Notes: generated from the sequence alone by a model not told the origin. Shown: positions 33,541 to 43,920, counted from the stretch's first letter. The stretch is 64,000 bases of DNA from Bemisia tabaci (GCF_918797505.1 NC_092795.1:58068916-58132915); one strand, 5' to 3'. A program made the numbers and translations.

Positions 33541-33746
33541 CACTGAAAAAAAAGGATCTTAAATTTGCCGCCAAGAAGTATTTCTTCTTAAATCAAGAAT
33601 TTTTCTGGTTAAGCTACTTTTTTGCTTAACCCGAACATTATTTTTCTTGTATCAAGAAAAAGTCAGCTTAAAGCAAGATAAAGAAAATTCTTGGCAGCAA
33701 ATTAAAGAATCATCATGATTGATCCAAGTTTTTTCTTTTTTCAGTG
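33541..33746. mobile_element. MITE family I (CACTGAAAAA)
   Basis: Ends CACTGAAAAAAAAGGATC and TTTTTTCTTTTTTCAGTG. The inner arms GCCAAGAAGTATTTCTTC... and GAAAATTCTTGGCAGC pair. It resembles family H in its CACTG ends and AAGAA/TCAAGA content but is a separate sequence. Confidence 0.75.
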
Positions 33747-33781
33747 TTGGGAAAAATTATAGAAAATTCCGGGGTTTCATG

Positions 33782-34011
33782 CACTGGAAAAAAAACCACA
33801 TTGGATCTAGAGTCCAGACTCTTGAAAACATTGACAGGAAAAAATACTCTTGATTCAATCAGAGTTTTGCTTACATCAAAAGGAAATCCGCTCAAATTAA
33901 GAGGCTTGGTTCTTGATTTAAGCAAAAATTCGATTGAATCAAGAATATTTTTTGTTGTAGATGTATTTAAGAGTCTGGACTCCAGATCCAATGCGGTTTT
34001 TTTTTCCAGTG
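33782..34011. mobile_element. MITE family H, copy 2
   Basis: 230 bp, the cleanest family H copy: CACTGG with A9, then ATTGGATCTAGAGTCCAGAC, mirrored by GTCTGGACTCCAGATCCAAT and T9 CCAGTG. TG lies on both sides, a possible 2-bp TSD. The whole unit folds into one long stem. Confidence 0.85.
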
Positions 34012-35233
34012 TGTGGGCATTTTTCCTTGAAAATCAGGAAAAGTCAGGGAAATATGAGGGAATAAATTAAATCAAGAGTCCATTATGCGTTCATCGAGAC
34101 ATAAACCCGGGGGGCGGGGGGAGGCTCACCTTTTATTTTGACTTGCACATGGGCACACGCCCGCACGCCACTAGTCGCTCTCTTTCGTATCTCGGTCAGG
34201 TTGTTAAAAATCTCTTCATGACACCCTCGCTCGCGCTCACCGAATGCCAACTTCTGTCCGGGTGTGACTACGATCCAACAGATTGCGTCGACAATAAGAC
34301 GCAAGCCGAACAAGACTCGCGTTCATAGTTTATAGTTTTTACGAGTATTGGGGCAGCCTATTTGTACTAGCACAGTGTTGCCAAACCGGACCATTTGAAC
34401 GCTTCTATCAGGAACTGTGGCTCTTCTCGTTCGATCTAACTTGGACGTATTCCTGCTAAACGGAACAAAGTGCCAGGCGGAAAATGGGGAGTGTGGGTTG
34501 AATTGGTGCAACCGGTTTCTCTCTTAAACACTGGTCCACTCCAAATCCAACACAATGGTGCAAAAGTGCCTCTTGGCCGAATGTTTCGCGAGATTCCGGA
34601 TTCTTTTTTCACTTCAGAAAAATTTTTCAAAGTGCTCACCTTTTTTTTTTTTTTTTTTGTTTTCTTGCTCTCACCTCTGAAAAAGTCGAAAAGACCGACA
34701 GATTGTTGGAATTTTTCCCCCTTTTTATTCTTGTTGTCTTCCAACTTGCGGCATACATATATATACATTGTTTCTAGTCCGAATTTTTCCCGCAAATTTT
34801 TTCGGTGTCATTTTGGACAAAACTTTCCTCGCCGATTGCGCGATGTATGATCGGGTAAATTTTGCACCCCTAATGATACAAAGCACCACCCTGGATATCG
34901 GCAACGCCGACGGAGCGTTCCCATTGGGCCAACCTCCTTGTAGCGTTCCCGGGGTGGAATTCAATTGTCAACTTTTATGTGGACGTTGCGTTGATCGGAT
35001 GCCAGGAGCCGCCGCGCCGTGGCAGTTTGAGCGTTGTTTACGTCTGCCCGATTTAACGGAGCCCCGTGCCCCCGTGTCTACCCCCCCTCACCCCCCACCC
35101 CGACTGCCTCGTGTCCCTGTCCATGTTCCACCACTGCCACCGCCGCCACAGCATCCCTTTGTCCTCTGTCCTCCGTCTACGATCAACTCTCACGACTGGC
35201 CCCATAAAACACCGGCAAGGCACAACGTGCCCG
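34012..35233. other. 1.2 kb without a recognised gene
   Basis: A lone family G-like end (TTGGACGTATTCCTGC...) sits at 34441-34476. A T18 run lies near 34640. The 186-residue + frame at 34768-35328 is proline/histidine-rich in its second half, has no known domain and runs into family P, so I treat it as composition-driven. Confidence 0.5.
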
Positions 35234-35471
35234 CCGCGCCAGACAGTAGACCGTGTCAATCGGAGAAGTCGGACATGAAATTTCTGACCAAAACTGCAAA
35301 TTTTGATGTTTATTTCGTCGCATTTTAACTTTTAAAGGGTGTTCCCAGAAGAAAATTTTACGAAAAAACCATGGAAGCAATTTTAGAACCCTGAAGTTTG
35401 TATGAAGGAAGTAATAAGCGCTTTAAAGTTTCCAAATTTTGTCCGACCACTGACTCGATCCACTGTGCGCC
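35234..35471 (-). mobile_element. Element family P, copy 2 (reverse orientation)
   Basis: The right end GACTCGATCCACTGTGCGC is the complement of the family P left end. The interior AAAGTTTCCAAATTTTGTCC matches copy 3 read in reverse. The left end is worn. Confidence 0.7.
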
Positions 35472-35478
35472 ACCACGT

Positions 35479-35723
35479 CCTGACAAAAAGCGCTGTATAA
35501 GTATTCCAGAGTTTCCAAACTTTCTCCGATGAAATTTTTATTTATAAGGAGTGGTATGATTATTTTCTCTCGAATTCTTCTGATAATGTAGATCTGATTG
35601 CGAATAAAATCCTCTAAAAATTGGAGGGGAATTACTGATAGATTTCCCTGAAAATTTGTACTTCAGAAAAGGAAATTTGGCAACGTCTAGGGGGCTGCAA
35701 GGCGTTTTTCCCTAGCACAGCAG
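35479..35723. mobile_element. MITE family C, worn copy
   Basis: The right end GGCGTTTTTCCCTAGCACAG-CAG and the AGGAAATTTGGCAACG block are clear. The left arm is heavily diverged (AGAGTTTCCAAACTTTCTCC). Confidence 0.65.
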
Positions 35724-36735
35724 CATGGTCGTAAATACTCGACCACCGAATGTCGTTTTCCGGAGCTTTTTCTCACCCTAGCTGCCACGCTTTTATAGAG
35801 TACACAAAAGTATGAAAATTGATGCAAGTTGCGCTGAGGGTTGGATTGAAATTTTTGTAAAGTGGGTCCAACAATCCACGGAAAGGTTTAGAGGGTCTCT
35901 CGAATTCGAATCATAAAAAAAATCACGATTTCACTGCAAGCACCAGTCTCTCCTCGCCGGCATGAAACATGTTTAATTGTTTACTCTCTTAATGTTTTAT
36001 GAATGTGAATTTTATCGGGTATCTTGCATGGTCTTTCAGTCGGATTCGTTGTTGAGATGGAGACCTGGAAGATCCAAAATATCCATACACTTCAGCCCTC
36101 AGCCTGGTCAAATCCGCAACCGTTCTACGATAGCCCGATTCGAAACTCCCGGACAAGATCGAGCCTAGTTTTTCTTCTCGGATACGGCACACGAAAAATA
36201 TACGGCGCCGTTCTTATTCCAAGATCGCGTACCCGGACAACGCAGTCGCTCACATCATGTGCACATCGTAAACACAGCGTGCGTCGTTTTGGTCGCTCAC
36301 ATCATGTGCACATCGTAAACACAACGTGCGTCGTTTTGGTCGCGTTACCCCGCCTCCACACACCACCTGCTTCCTTCCTCCATGCCTTTTACTTCGCTCG
36401 CCCCAACGCAAACAGTGTCACGTCTCACTGACTCGATGAGCCAGCAATGAAACCGGTCAGTATAACGTAAATATCATCAAGTCCGTCCAGTTTTTAAACA
36501 GCCTTTCAAGTATCTTAAAAACTACGTTTCGTTTTTTACGAGGATCCATCATTAATTCCTACAAGAGAGCCATACACAGAGTGCTTGATTTCCTAATTTT
36601 TTTAGCGAAGTTTCATTAGCACATATTGAGCTTCGATGCCCTATGGGTGCAAAATCAAGAAGAAAGTTACTCATAATAAGCAGAAACCCGGTTCATCAAA
36701 GGAAAAGTCCTCTTGACGGCAAATTCGAGAACATT
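35724..36735. other. 1 kb without a recognised gene
   Basis: No credible gene. It contains the tandem duplication annotated separately, plus a 135-residue + frame (36024-36431) that reads through that duplication and lacks a domain. Confidence 0.5.
36245..36341 (+). repeat. 47-bp tandem duplication
   Basis: GTCGCTCACATCATGTGCAC...GTGCGTCGTTTTG occurs twice in a row (36245, 36292) with one G/A difference, followed by the first bases of a third unit. It looks like a recent local duplication. Confidence 0.9.
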
Positions 36736-36985
36736 CGTCACCCTCCGGCCAAAGTATTACAAGCACTATGCGACGTTTCAAAATTTTCGCCGCCATATAA
36801 TTTTTTGTTACAGAGAAATTGTGGGTCGAAACTATTTGAAAATTTTACTGAAATTTATCGGCAGCACAAAGAAAATCCTGTGAAATTTTCGGACAGCTCT
36901 ATCGAACAATTTCTCTGTAAAAAAATAAAATGGCGGCGGACATTTTTAAACGTGGCGCCTGTGATACTTTGGCCGGGAGGTGACG
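36736..36985. mobile_element. MITE family E, copy 2
   Basis: 250 bp. CGTCACCCTCCGGCCAAAGT at the left and ACTTTGGCCGGGAGGTGACG at the right. Inner GCCGCCAT and ATGGCGGC arms. The flanks CATT and ATTT do not give a clean TSD. Confidence 0.85.
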
Positions 36986-37024
36986 ATTTCGACTCAAATC
37001 ACTGTTTTCCGCGTGTAGAGACTA

Positions 37025-37329
37025 GAGTCCCTTTATACTGAGAGTCGAGACAACACCCCTCATGGAGTCACAAACGAGAATAAAGATTGCAGAAATTGAA
37101 CGTTCTTTGTAATCTTTGATCGGCCCATTCTTAAATTCCTCTCCGTTCCTTCTCTCATTCCGTTTGTTCCTCGCCGAACCCGTAATTCCCTGGTCCATTC
37201 CAGAGTATAATCTTTGCAATCGGTGAAAATGTAATCTTTATTCCCGTTTGTGACACTGTGAAGGCCTAAAATACGGGAACCAATCAGAAATGGATTCACA
37301 TTATCTTGACTCTCAGTATAAAGGGACTC
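37025..37329. mobile_element. TA-flanked MITE (GAGTCCCTTTATACTG)
   Basis: GAGTCCCTTTATACTGAGAG at the left and CTCTCAGTATAAAGGGACTC at the right, a 20-bp perfect inverted end with TA on each side (Tc1/mariner-type target). Inside, GTCACAAACG..AATAAAGATT pairs with AATCTTTATTCCCGTTTGTG. Single copy here. Confidence 0.85.
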
Positions 37330-37391
37330 TAGCAGAGACATGTTCGATCAACAATAATTACCAACTCTATTTACAGCGAATGCTACGCAGC

Positions 37392-37558
37392 CAGTGGCGT
37401 GGCGTGAATTGCGATATATCGATTGTTATGCCATTTAAACCTATGGCAAAGAATCGATTACTAAGGTGTTCTCGCTGCGAACACCCTGTCTATCGATCCT
37501 TTTCCATAGGTTTTAATGGCATAACAATCGATATATCGCAAAGCACGCCACGCTACTG
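37392..37558. mobile_element. Family A hAT-like MITE, copy 8
   Basis: 167 bp with intact left terminus and CACGCCACGCTACTG right terminus. The flanks TACGCAGC and TACGCGGC match at 7 of 8. Confidence 0.9.
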
Positions 37559-37780
37559 TACGCGGCTAATTACCTAAAACTAGCGTTCCCCCAGTGCGAC
37601 ACCTTGACCGTATGTGAGTGCGTGATTCGATCCATCGATTCGAGTTCTCGGTAGCTCCTGCAATATATTACGTGACGAGGCCGGGTTATTGTCCATTCCG
37701 TCTCCGCACAGGCTTCTGCCATCGTCCGGCGATGGCGTAGCATCCAAGCCGTTACAAAATGGAACTCGAGTGCCCTTCAC

Positions 37781-37944
37781 CAGTTGCGAGGCGTCAATGA
37801 TCGGCAATCGATATTTCTCCATTTGAAGCTATGGTAAAGAATCGATTATCGAGGTGTTCGCTGCGAACACCATGTCTATCGATCCTTCCCCCTCGGTTTG
37901 AATGGCGAATCAATCGATGTATCGCAAAGCACGCCACGCCACTC
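37781..37944. mobile_element. Family A hAT-like MITE, copy 9 (worn)
   Basis: The left end reads CAGTTGCGAGGCGTCAA and the right end GCACGCCACGCCACTC. The core matches other copies. The flanks CCCTTCAC and CTCTTCAC match at 7 of 8, which supports the boundaries despite worn ends. Confidence 0.8.
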
Positions 37945-38156
37945 CTCTTCACCGTTCGAAAGTGCGGAATCGTCAATTTTATCGATGATTTGGCATCGAT
38001 GCAGCCTCCTGGTCCTCGCATGTGTGGACGTGTGAGTGTGTGAGCTTCACAGTTCCTGTATTCAAAACGTTCATCAACCTCTTTACGCCTTTTGAGCCCG
38101 GGAAATTGGTGCTGGTCGTTGTGCCATCGCCCTAGGTCAGAGGCTCGCCTCTCCGA

Positions 38157-38311
38157 CAGCGTGCCCCGCGATGTATCGATTGATCTGCCAATCAAACCCA
38201 TGGAAATGGATCGATAAACAGGGTGTTCGCAACGATCGAATAATAATCGATTCTTTACCACAACTTCAAATGGGGAAGTATCGATAATCGATCATTCACG
38301 CCTCGCCACTG
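38157..38311. mobile_element. Family A MITE, copy 10 (left end deleted)
   Basis: The right end ATTCACGCCTCGCCACTG is clear. The left end is shortened to CAGCGTGCCCCGCGATG. No matching TSD, consistent with a deletion. Confidence 0.75.
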
Positions 38312-38430
38312 CGATTATTACTTCCCACGCTACGCTGCTTGAAAACTGAGGTTGGTTCTTCATCCAGGTGCTTGGCAACGCTGGAATGTGACCAACGAAC
38401 GATGTTAGCAAGCCATACTCTGATTTTATA

Positions 38431-38637
38431 CAGGGTGATGCAAATGCCGCAACCCCCCCCCCCCCCTGTGACCCCTCCGGTTCCTGCCCTTTTTCAGGGT
38501 GGTCCCTTTAAAATTTTGGGGATTCTCAAAAGTCGTCTCGCCTTGACTTAGGAGCACGCACATTTCGAGTATCTGTCTCAATTTGTTCGAAAGTTACATG
38601 CCTGGTGCTGGTTGTGTGAGACTTTTGGATCACCCCG
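38431..38637. mobile_element. Mariner-like MITE with C14
   Basis: CAGGGTGATGCAAA at the left and GACTTTTGGATCACCCCG at the right, with TA on both sides (38429-38430, 38638-38639). C14 lies at 38453-38466. The ends resemble the element at 20830-21050 and mariner termini. Confidence 0.78.
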
Positions 38638-38786
38638 TATACTATCAATGATGTGCAATGAGTGCTTATGCTCATCGGTCACTCACTAGCCGTCTGTTGC
38701 CGATCTTCGATGGAATCTTGAGGAGCTTTCGTAGAATAAGTGACGCTCTAGGGAGGAGGAGGGTTTGAGGGTTCCGCTGCGTTATA

Positions 38787-39038
38787 CCGCCGTGCTAAGG
38801 AAGAACGCCGTATGTGCATTCGAGAGTTGCCAAATTTCCTTCGATAAAATGTTTATTTTGGAGGCAAGTTATGAACATTTTCCTTGACATTCTCAGGAAC
38901 TTTAGGTCAATTTGCGAACAAAATTATCTGAAAAATTGGGAGGAAAATATTCATATATTTAGCAGGAAATTCGTGTTTCGTCAGAGGAAACTTGGCAACG
39001 CCTGAAGGTTCATACGGCGTTTTTCCTTAGCACGGCAG
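38787..39038. mobile_element. MITE family C, copy 3
   Basis: 252 bp: CCGCCGTGCTAAGGAAGAAC at the left, GTTTTTCCTTAGCACGGCAG at the right. The flanks TATA and AATA differ by one base. Confidence 0.88.
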
Positions 39039-39231
39039 AATACGTTGGAGAAATTGCAACAGCGCAAAGCAAAAATTAATATTCATCAGCTGATTTAGTT
39101 CTGTCTTGTATAAGCTTTTTATTCTGCCTCTATCGTTCTCTAAGAATAAATCGCTTGTCCCCCAAACTTTCATCCCTTATCCCTAAAAATATAGATACGC
39201 GATTACGCCAGTAAATCGCAACCGCGATCGT

Positions 39232-39531
39232 CAGAGTGTTTACAAGTCCGGAATTCCCTGAAAGCCTGGAAATAGTACTGATTTTTGAAAGGTGGTCCGG
39301 AAGAACCGAAAAAGTACGGAAATTCCGCCAGAAGTTCCGGAATTTTTGTCATTTTTGTCGCAATTTTAGCGAGAGATTCAAATTTATGAAATTTGTCGAA
39401 TTTCGTCAAATGAAGGTACTGAAAAAGTACTGAATTTTTCTGTTGAGGAGGTACTGAATTTCTTGGGAATGTACTGAAAAAGTACGGTAAAAGTACTGAA
39501 TTTCGGCCAGCCGGTTTTAGTAGACACCCTG
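39232..39531. mobile_element. MITE family B, copy 4
   Basis: 300 bp, left end CAGAGTGTTTAC (two changes), right end GTAGACACCCTG, interior as in other copies. No clear TSD. Confidence 0.82.
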
Positions 39532-39648
39532 CTCGTGCTCTGAGATTTCGCGAGAAGATAAAAAGATCGCAATTCTGCGCTAAAATCCACCGTAACGCTA
39601 AATGACCGAGTGTGGCATCGCCGTAATTAGCCCTTCCTTCTGAATTCC

Positions 39649-41529
39649 AAAACGAGGTGCTATAATAAAATGAAATGGCACTCCCACCTTAAATTCGTTA
39701 AAGAAAAAGTAGAGACAAAATTAAATATTCTATCATTCCTAAATGGAGCGGCATGGGGTGTCAATCAAAATGTTTCTAGACTTTTATACCTTAGCATGAT
39801 AAGACCAATAATAGATTATGGCATCGCAGTCTACTGCAATAACTACGAAATTGTAGATAAAACCAATAAAATACAAAACCAATGTATCAGAAAAGTTCTA
39901 AGTGCTCTAAATTCAACACCTACTAATAACCTTAATGTGGAATCAGCAATCCCCACTATCCATCATAGGTTCAACTACCTAACAGATAAGCTAATTATAA
40001 AAGCTATGAGCTATGAAAATAATTCGATCATTAATGACCTTAAACTCTTAGAAATGTCAGTCTTTAATAGCACCTGGTGGTCAAATAAACAATTCCCTCT
40101 AATTGTCCACAGATGGCTCAAACTAAAAATTTTCGAGAATGAGATTGCTAAGGTTAGCTTACCACCTTCACTATGCCAAGACCCTAAATTTCAATACTTC
40201 CAACCATCTATCGACTTCCTAAATATTAAAAAAAACGAAATTGTAAATCAATCCATAATTCATAACAAATTTCGAGACCATGTCAATACTAAGTACAAAT
40301 ATATGACCCAAATATTCACAGATGGAGCGAAAACAGATACGTATGTAACTGCAGTGTTTACAGTAAATGACTTTTTCAAACTATTTAGACTCTCTGAATA
40401 CTCTACAATTTTTGACGCCGAAGCTATAGCCATTGAAGAAGCCGTGAAATACATTATTAAAAGTAATATAAAAAATCTCCTTATATGCTCTGATTCTAAA
40501 AGCGTTTTAACTACCCTTCTAAATCGAAGAAACGATCTATCTCCTACTTTAATGAACACTAAAAGGCTCCTTTTCAATAATCAAAACAATAATATCCATA
40601 TGCTATGGATACCTAGTCACGTTGGCATTACTGGCAACGAAAAAGCAGATGCCCTAACAAAAATCCTCCCTCTAGCTAATAAACTTAATAACAAACTTCA
40701 CTACAAACAACTGCTACCAATAATAAAGATGAATATGTTCAAAGAATGGAGCTTAGAATGGAAGACCTGCACTTGGAAAGGTCAAAAACTAAAATTAATA
40801 CAACCAAAAATTTCAAAGAAACCATGGTTCCACAAATTCCATTGGAACAGATCCTCTATTAAGAACTTCATAAGATTACGAATAGGACATGGTATATTCC
40901 CAACTCACCTTAAACGCATAAACCTCAAAGATTCTGATAAGTGTGAATGTGGCCTGGTAGGCGACCTAAACCATATCCTCTTCCAATGCGAAAAACTAAA
41001 AGATAGAGATAAAATGTTTCAAGACCTAAAAAATATAAAATATTTCCCTCCCTACAATATAGCATCATTACTACATAAACCCTCCTTAAGTAAATATAAA
41101 ATAATAAATAACTTCCTAACTACCAATAATATTTCCCTCTAATTGTCCAATTCCACAAATACAAAAATTCCAATTGTCCAAACCAGTACTAGTCTACACA
41201 ATCCTTCTAAGCCCTACCAAACAGCTGTCCTGATTGTTCACTTGGTATGTTCTCCATGGCTCAGTCAATTATTTTCTTAAAAGTCGCTATGTCGAGCCTC
41301 CTAGCGTGAAGCTGGTGTAGGGGACTCTTACTTTTACTATCTACCCACCCAATTCTCTAAAAACCTTACAAAAACCTTTCTGTACACTCCTACTCTGTCA
41401 AACCCTTCTTAACCCTATATAACCCTCCTTTGTCTATAGATGGCTGTAGAGTCCTACTAAAATAATATAAAGGATTAGAAGCCACAAAACCCACAAAAAA
41501 AAAAAAAAAAAAAAAAAAAACGAGGTGCT
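39649..41529 (+). mobile_element. 5'-truncated non-LTR retrotransposon with TSD
   Basis: AAAACGAGGTGCT stands immediately before the element and again after its poly(A) tail (41517-41529). The insert therefore spans about 39662-41520: a truncated ORF2, a 3' UTR (41143-41494) and A26. The A's shared between tail and TSD leave 9 bp unambiguous. 5' truncation with a variable-length TSD is the hallmark of target-primed reverse transcription. RNase H in ORF2 places it with I-group elements (I, R1, LOA relatives) rather than clades lacking RNase H. Confidence 0.95.
39670..41142 (+). CDS. Non-LTR retrotransposon ORF2, C-terminal part (RT thumb, RNase H, zinc knuckle)
   Basis: 490 residues with no internal stop. 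Residues 1-60 match the end of a LINE reverse transcriptase (LSFLNGAAWG, then LYLSMIRPIIDYG), just after the catalytic palm. The endonuclease and RT catalytic core are absent, so the element cannot move alone. RNase H spans ~210-335 with acidic residues D218 (FTDGAK), E251 (DAEAIAI), D275 (CSDSKS) and D327, plus H317 in WIPSHVG, so its active site looks complete. A C-X1-C-X7-H-X4-C knuckle follows (C425, C427, H435, C440). The ATG at 39670 is only the first available; the frame is open upstream to the truncation point, so the product is a fragment. The frame is intact and A/T-rich in codon use, which suggests a young insertion. Confidence 0.93.
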   Translation: MKWHSHLKFVKEKVETKLNILSFLNGAAWGVNQNVSRLLYLSMIRPIIDYGIAVYCNNYEIVDKTNKIQNQCIRKVLSALNSTPTNNLNVESAIPTIHHRFNYLTDKLIIKAMSYENNSIINDLKLLEMSVFNSTWWSNKQFPLIVHRWLKLKIFENEIAKVSLPPSLCQDPKFQYFQPSIDFLNIKKNEIVNQSIIHNKFRDHVNTKYKYMTQIFTDGAKTDTYVTAVFTVNDFFKLFRLSEYSTIFDAEAIAIEEAVKYIIKSNIKNLLICSDSKSVLTTLLNRRNDLSPTLMNTKRLLFNNQNNNIHMLWIPSHVGITGNEKADALTKILPLANKLNNKLHYKQLLPIIKMNMFKEWSLEWKTCTWKGQKLKLIQPKISKKPWFHKFHWNRSSIKNFIRLRIGHGIFPTHLKRINLKDSDKCECGLVGDLNHILFQCEKLKDRDKMFQDLKNIKYFPPYNIASLLHKPSLSKYKIINNFLTTNNISL

Positions 41530-41535
41530 GCATAT

Positions 41536-41616
41536 ATGAACGTATTTATGCCAAAAGGACCTATGTCTCACACAAACCTTACGTACATAGTTCCTTCTAG
41601 CATAGATACGTCCATG
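41536..41616. mobile_element. Short hairpin MITE, family G subtype
   Basis: TGAACGTATTTATGCCAAAA at the left and CTAGCATAGATACGTCCA at the right, with an AGGACCTATGT / ACATAGTTCCT inner pair. ~81 bp, lacking the TGAGCCCTG core. The retrotransposon inserted a few bases to its left. Confidence 0.7.
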
Positions 41617-41670
41617 TGTTCCGAGGTAAACGACGACGACGCAGCGGTGCGGTGCATCGAGGCGCGGGGA

Positions 41671-43920
41671 CGCGAGACAAATCACAAAAAGGCGTAACTG
41701 CACATCGAGATGAGCTCGGAGAAGCATTAGATTGTACGCAGGACAGGGCTCATGGCAGCGCACTATGGTCCACAGACTGGATTTAACGGAACTTTATTCG
41801 AAAATGCACTGTACCGTTATAAAAGGTGTTGATTCTTATGTTTTTTGGGTCGCTGATTTCATTTTACATCTTAGTTTAACAAAATAGTAACATCCTGACC
41901 GAGAAACTTAACTTCAAATGTGATTTCTGGCGCTTTTAAGACTGAAGATTTTTTCCACCCTATTTTGACATGTATAAAAATAATAACAAAAGTGTCTCTC
42001 GGTCGTGATCAGATAATTTTCATGTATTTTTAGGCGGTAAATCCGAATATGACCTCCGTCTTGGTCCATCGCCCTTAAATTCTCCGGAAAAGCCGATTTT
42101 ACCCAGAAAAATGGACATTTTTGGTGTTTTTGCGACCGTTGACCTGTGCAACATGTGGGTAAAATTTGTTCCAGGTACTAAATAGTACTATTTCGATGTA
42201 TTTTGATCTACTGAGTCCGAAAATGACCTTTGTTTTTTCTTATCACCTCTCACTTTTCCGAAAAAGCGACTTTTTCCCGGGAAAATGAGCAAATTTGACG
42301 TATTTTTGTTATAATTGCAATTCATGTTGATAAATTATACTGGACCCGTGGTAAAGCGATTCTGTCATGTATATTAAGCTGCTAAATCCAAATAGGACAT
42401 AGGTTTTGGTTTATCACCCTCCAGTTCTCCGATAATGCCGATTTTTCCGCGCCTTTTGAGTAAAACCTTTCCCGGACTCTTGTGTTAAAAATACGGTTTA
42501 AAATTGATTTCTATGTTTGATATATCGATTCTTATGTATTTTGACTTGCTAAACCCGAATATGACATTAGATTTTTCCTATCACCCCTCATTATCCCGGA
42601 AAATTCAATTTTCCTCGGAGAACGAGCTTTTTCGGTATTTTTGCGCCAATTTTCCTATTCTATGGAGTTGTAGCGATTTTCCAAGTTCCTCTTTAGGTCT
42701 TCTCTGACGTCTTAAGAAACTTTCACCCGGAGTTCAATCTCAATTTGCCTCTTACAACCCCCCGTTTTCCTCAGAGTACGGAAAATCGTCGCAAAAATAC
42801 CAAAAAAGCTCGTTCTCCGAGGAAAATTGAATTTTCCGGGATAATGAGGGGTGATAGGAAAAATCTAATGTCATATTCGGGTTTAGCAAGTCAAAATACA
42901 TAAGAATCGATATATCAAACATAGAAATCAATTTTAAACCGTATTTTTAACACAAGAGTCCGGGAAAGGTTTTACTCAAAAGGCGCGGAAAAATCGGCAT
43001 TATCGGAGAACTGGAGGGTGATAAACCAAAACCTATGTCCTATTTGGATTTAGCAGCTTAATATACATGACAGAATCGCTTTACCACGGGTCCAGTATAA
43101 TTTATCAACATGAATTGCAATTATGACAAAAATACGTCAAATTTGCTCATTTTCCCGGGAAAAAGTCGCTTTTTCGGAAAAGTGAGAGGTGATAAGAAAA
43201 AACAAAGGTCATTTACGGACTCAGTAGATCATAATATGTCGGAATACTTTTATTTTGTACCTCGAAAAAATTTAACAGTCGCAAAAACGCCAAAAATGCA
43301 TGGAATATTCCACATTTTGATGTACGGAGGTGCACTCCGAAAAAAATTGATTTCGACCGTTAGGGGCAAAAAGGTGCAATTTAAATTGGCATCATTTTAA
43401 ACTTAAGGATATGTTGAACAAGATTTTTCAATCCGCAAAGCATTAACTAGAATTAAAAAAAAGTTAGAGCTTCCTAAAAATTACGAATTTCACTGATTTC
43501 TAGCATTTTTTGGCGTATGTTTGGAGCGTTCAAAAGCATACAAATTTCGGTTCAAAATAAATGAAACGGGGTGGAAAGGAAGTCCCTTGCCATCAGGTGG
43601 ATCCATGTTGCCCAAAAATTTACATAGATGAGGCGTAACTCGGTAAAATAAACACCCTGTAACCCACCACCAAATGCGGCTCACAATCAGCTAATGAAGA
43701 CCTGTCACGCGCTCTGTTGTTAGGGTCCGTCACAATCTTATAAATCATTATTAGTCGATGAAAACTTAGGTGACGATCCATGAGAGTATGTATTATAAAA
43801 CTGTAGTGCCAAACTTTAATTTTTTCCACCCTCAAAATTTGACTAAAGTTCCGTTAAATAGGGTCTGTGGACCATAGTGCAGCGTGCATTTACGCCCTTA
43901 TGTCGGGAGGGCGACGAAGT
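41671..43920. mobile_element. Family T hairpin remnant split by the 2.1-kb foldback
   Basis: The left half (41671-41760) has AAGGCGTAACTGCAC and CAGGGCTCATGGCAGCG. The right half (43880-43920) has CAGCGTGCATTTACGCCC and GGGAGGGCGACGAA. Joined, they resemble the hairpin at 45031-45159, so the foldback landed inside it. Confidence 0.65.
41761..43879. mobile_element. 2.1-kb foldback element with near-identical 454-bp arms
   Basis: Termini CACTATGGTCCACAGAC and GTCTGTGGACCATAGTG continue as ATTTAACGGAACTTTA / TAAAGTTCCGTTAAAT. Inside, 42193-42646 and 42790-43243 are inverted copies with only a few mismatches, around a 143-bp spacer. The left side holds four diverged tandem units of ~164-176 bp, starting near 42023, 42199, 42369 and 42533. 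Each runs GTATTTT..GCTAAATCCGAAT...TATCACC...TTCTCCGG...GATTTTTCC; three are mirrored in the right arm. GCAGCG lies at both edges (41755-41760, 43879-43884). No ORF of note, so it is non-autonomous. Confidence 0.88.

Noticed and set aside
34768..35328. 186-residue + frame with proline/histidine-rich half
   Set aside because: The composition follows a C-rich tract, no domain is visible, and the end lies inside a family P element.
36245..36341. Tandem unit as the start of a CRISPR-like or satellite array
   Set aside because: Only two full units with no spacers; a simple local duplication explains it.
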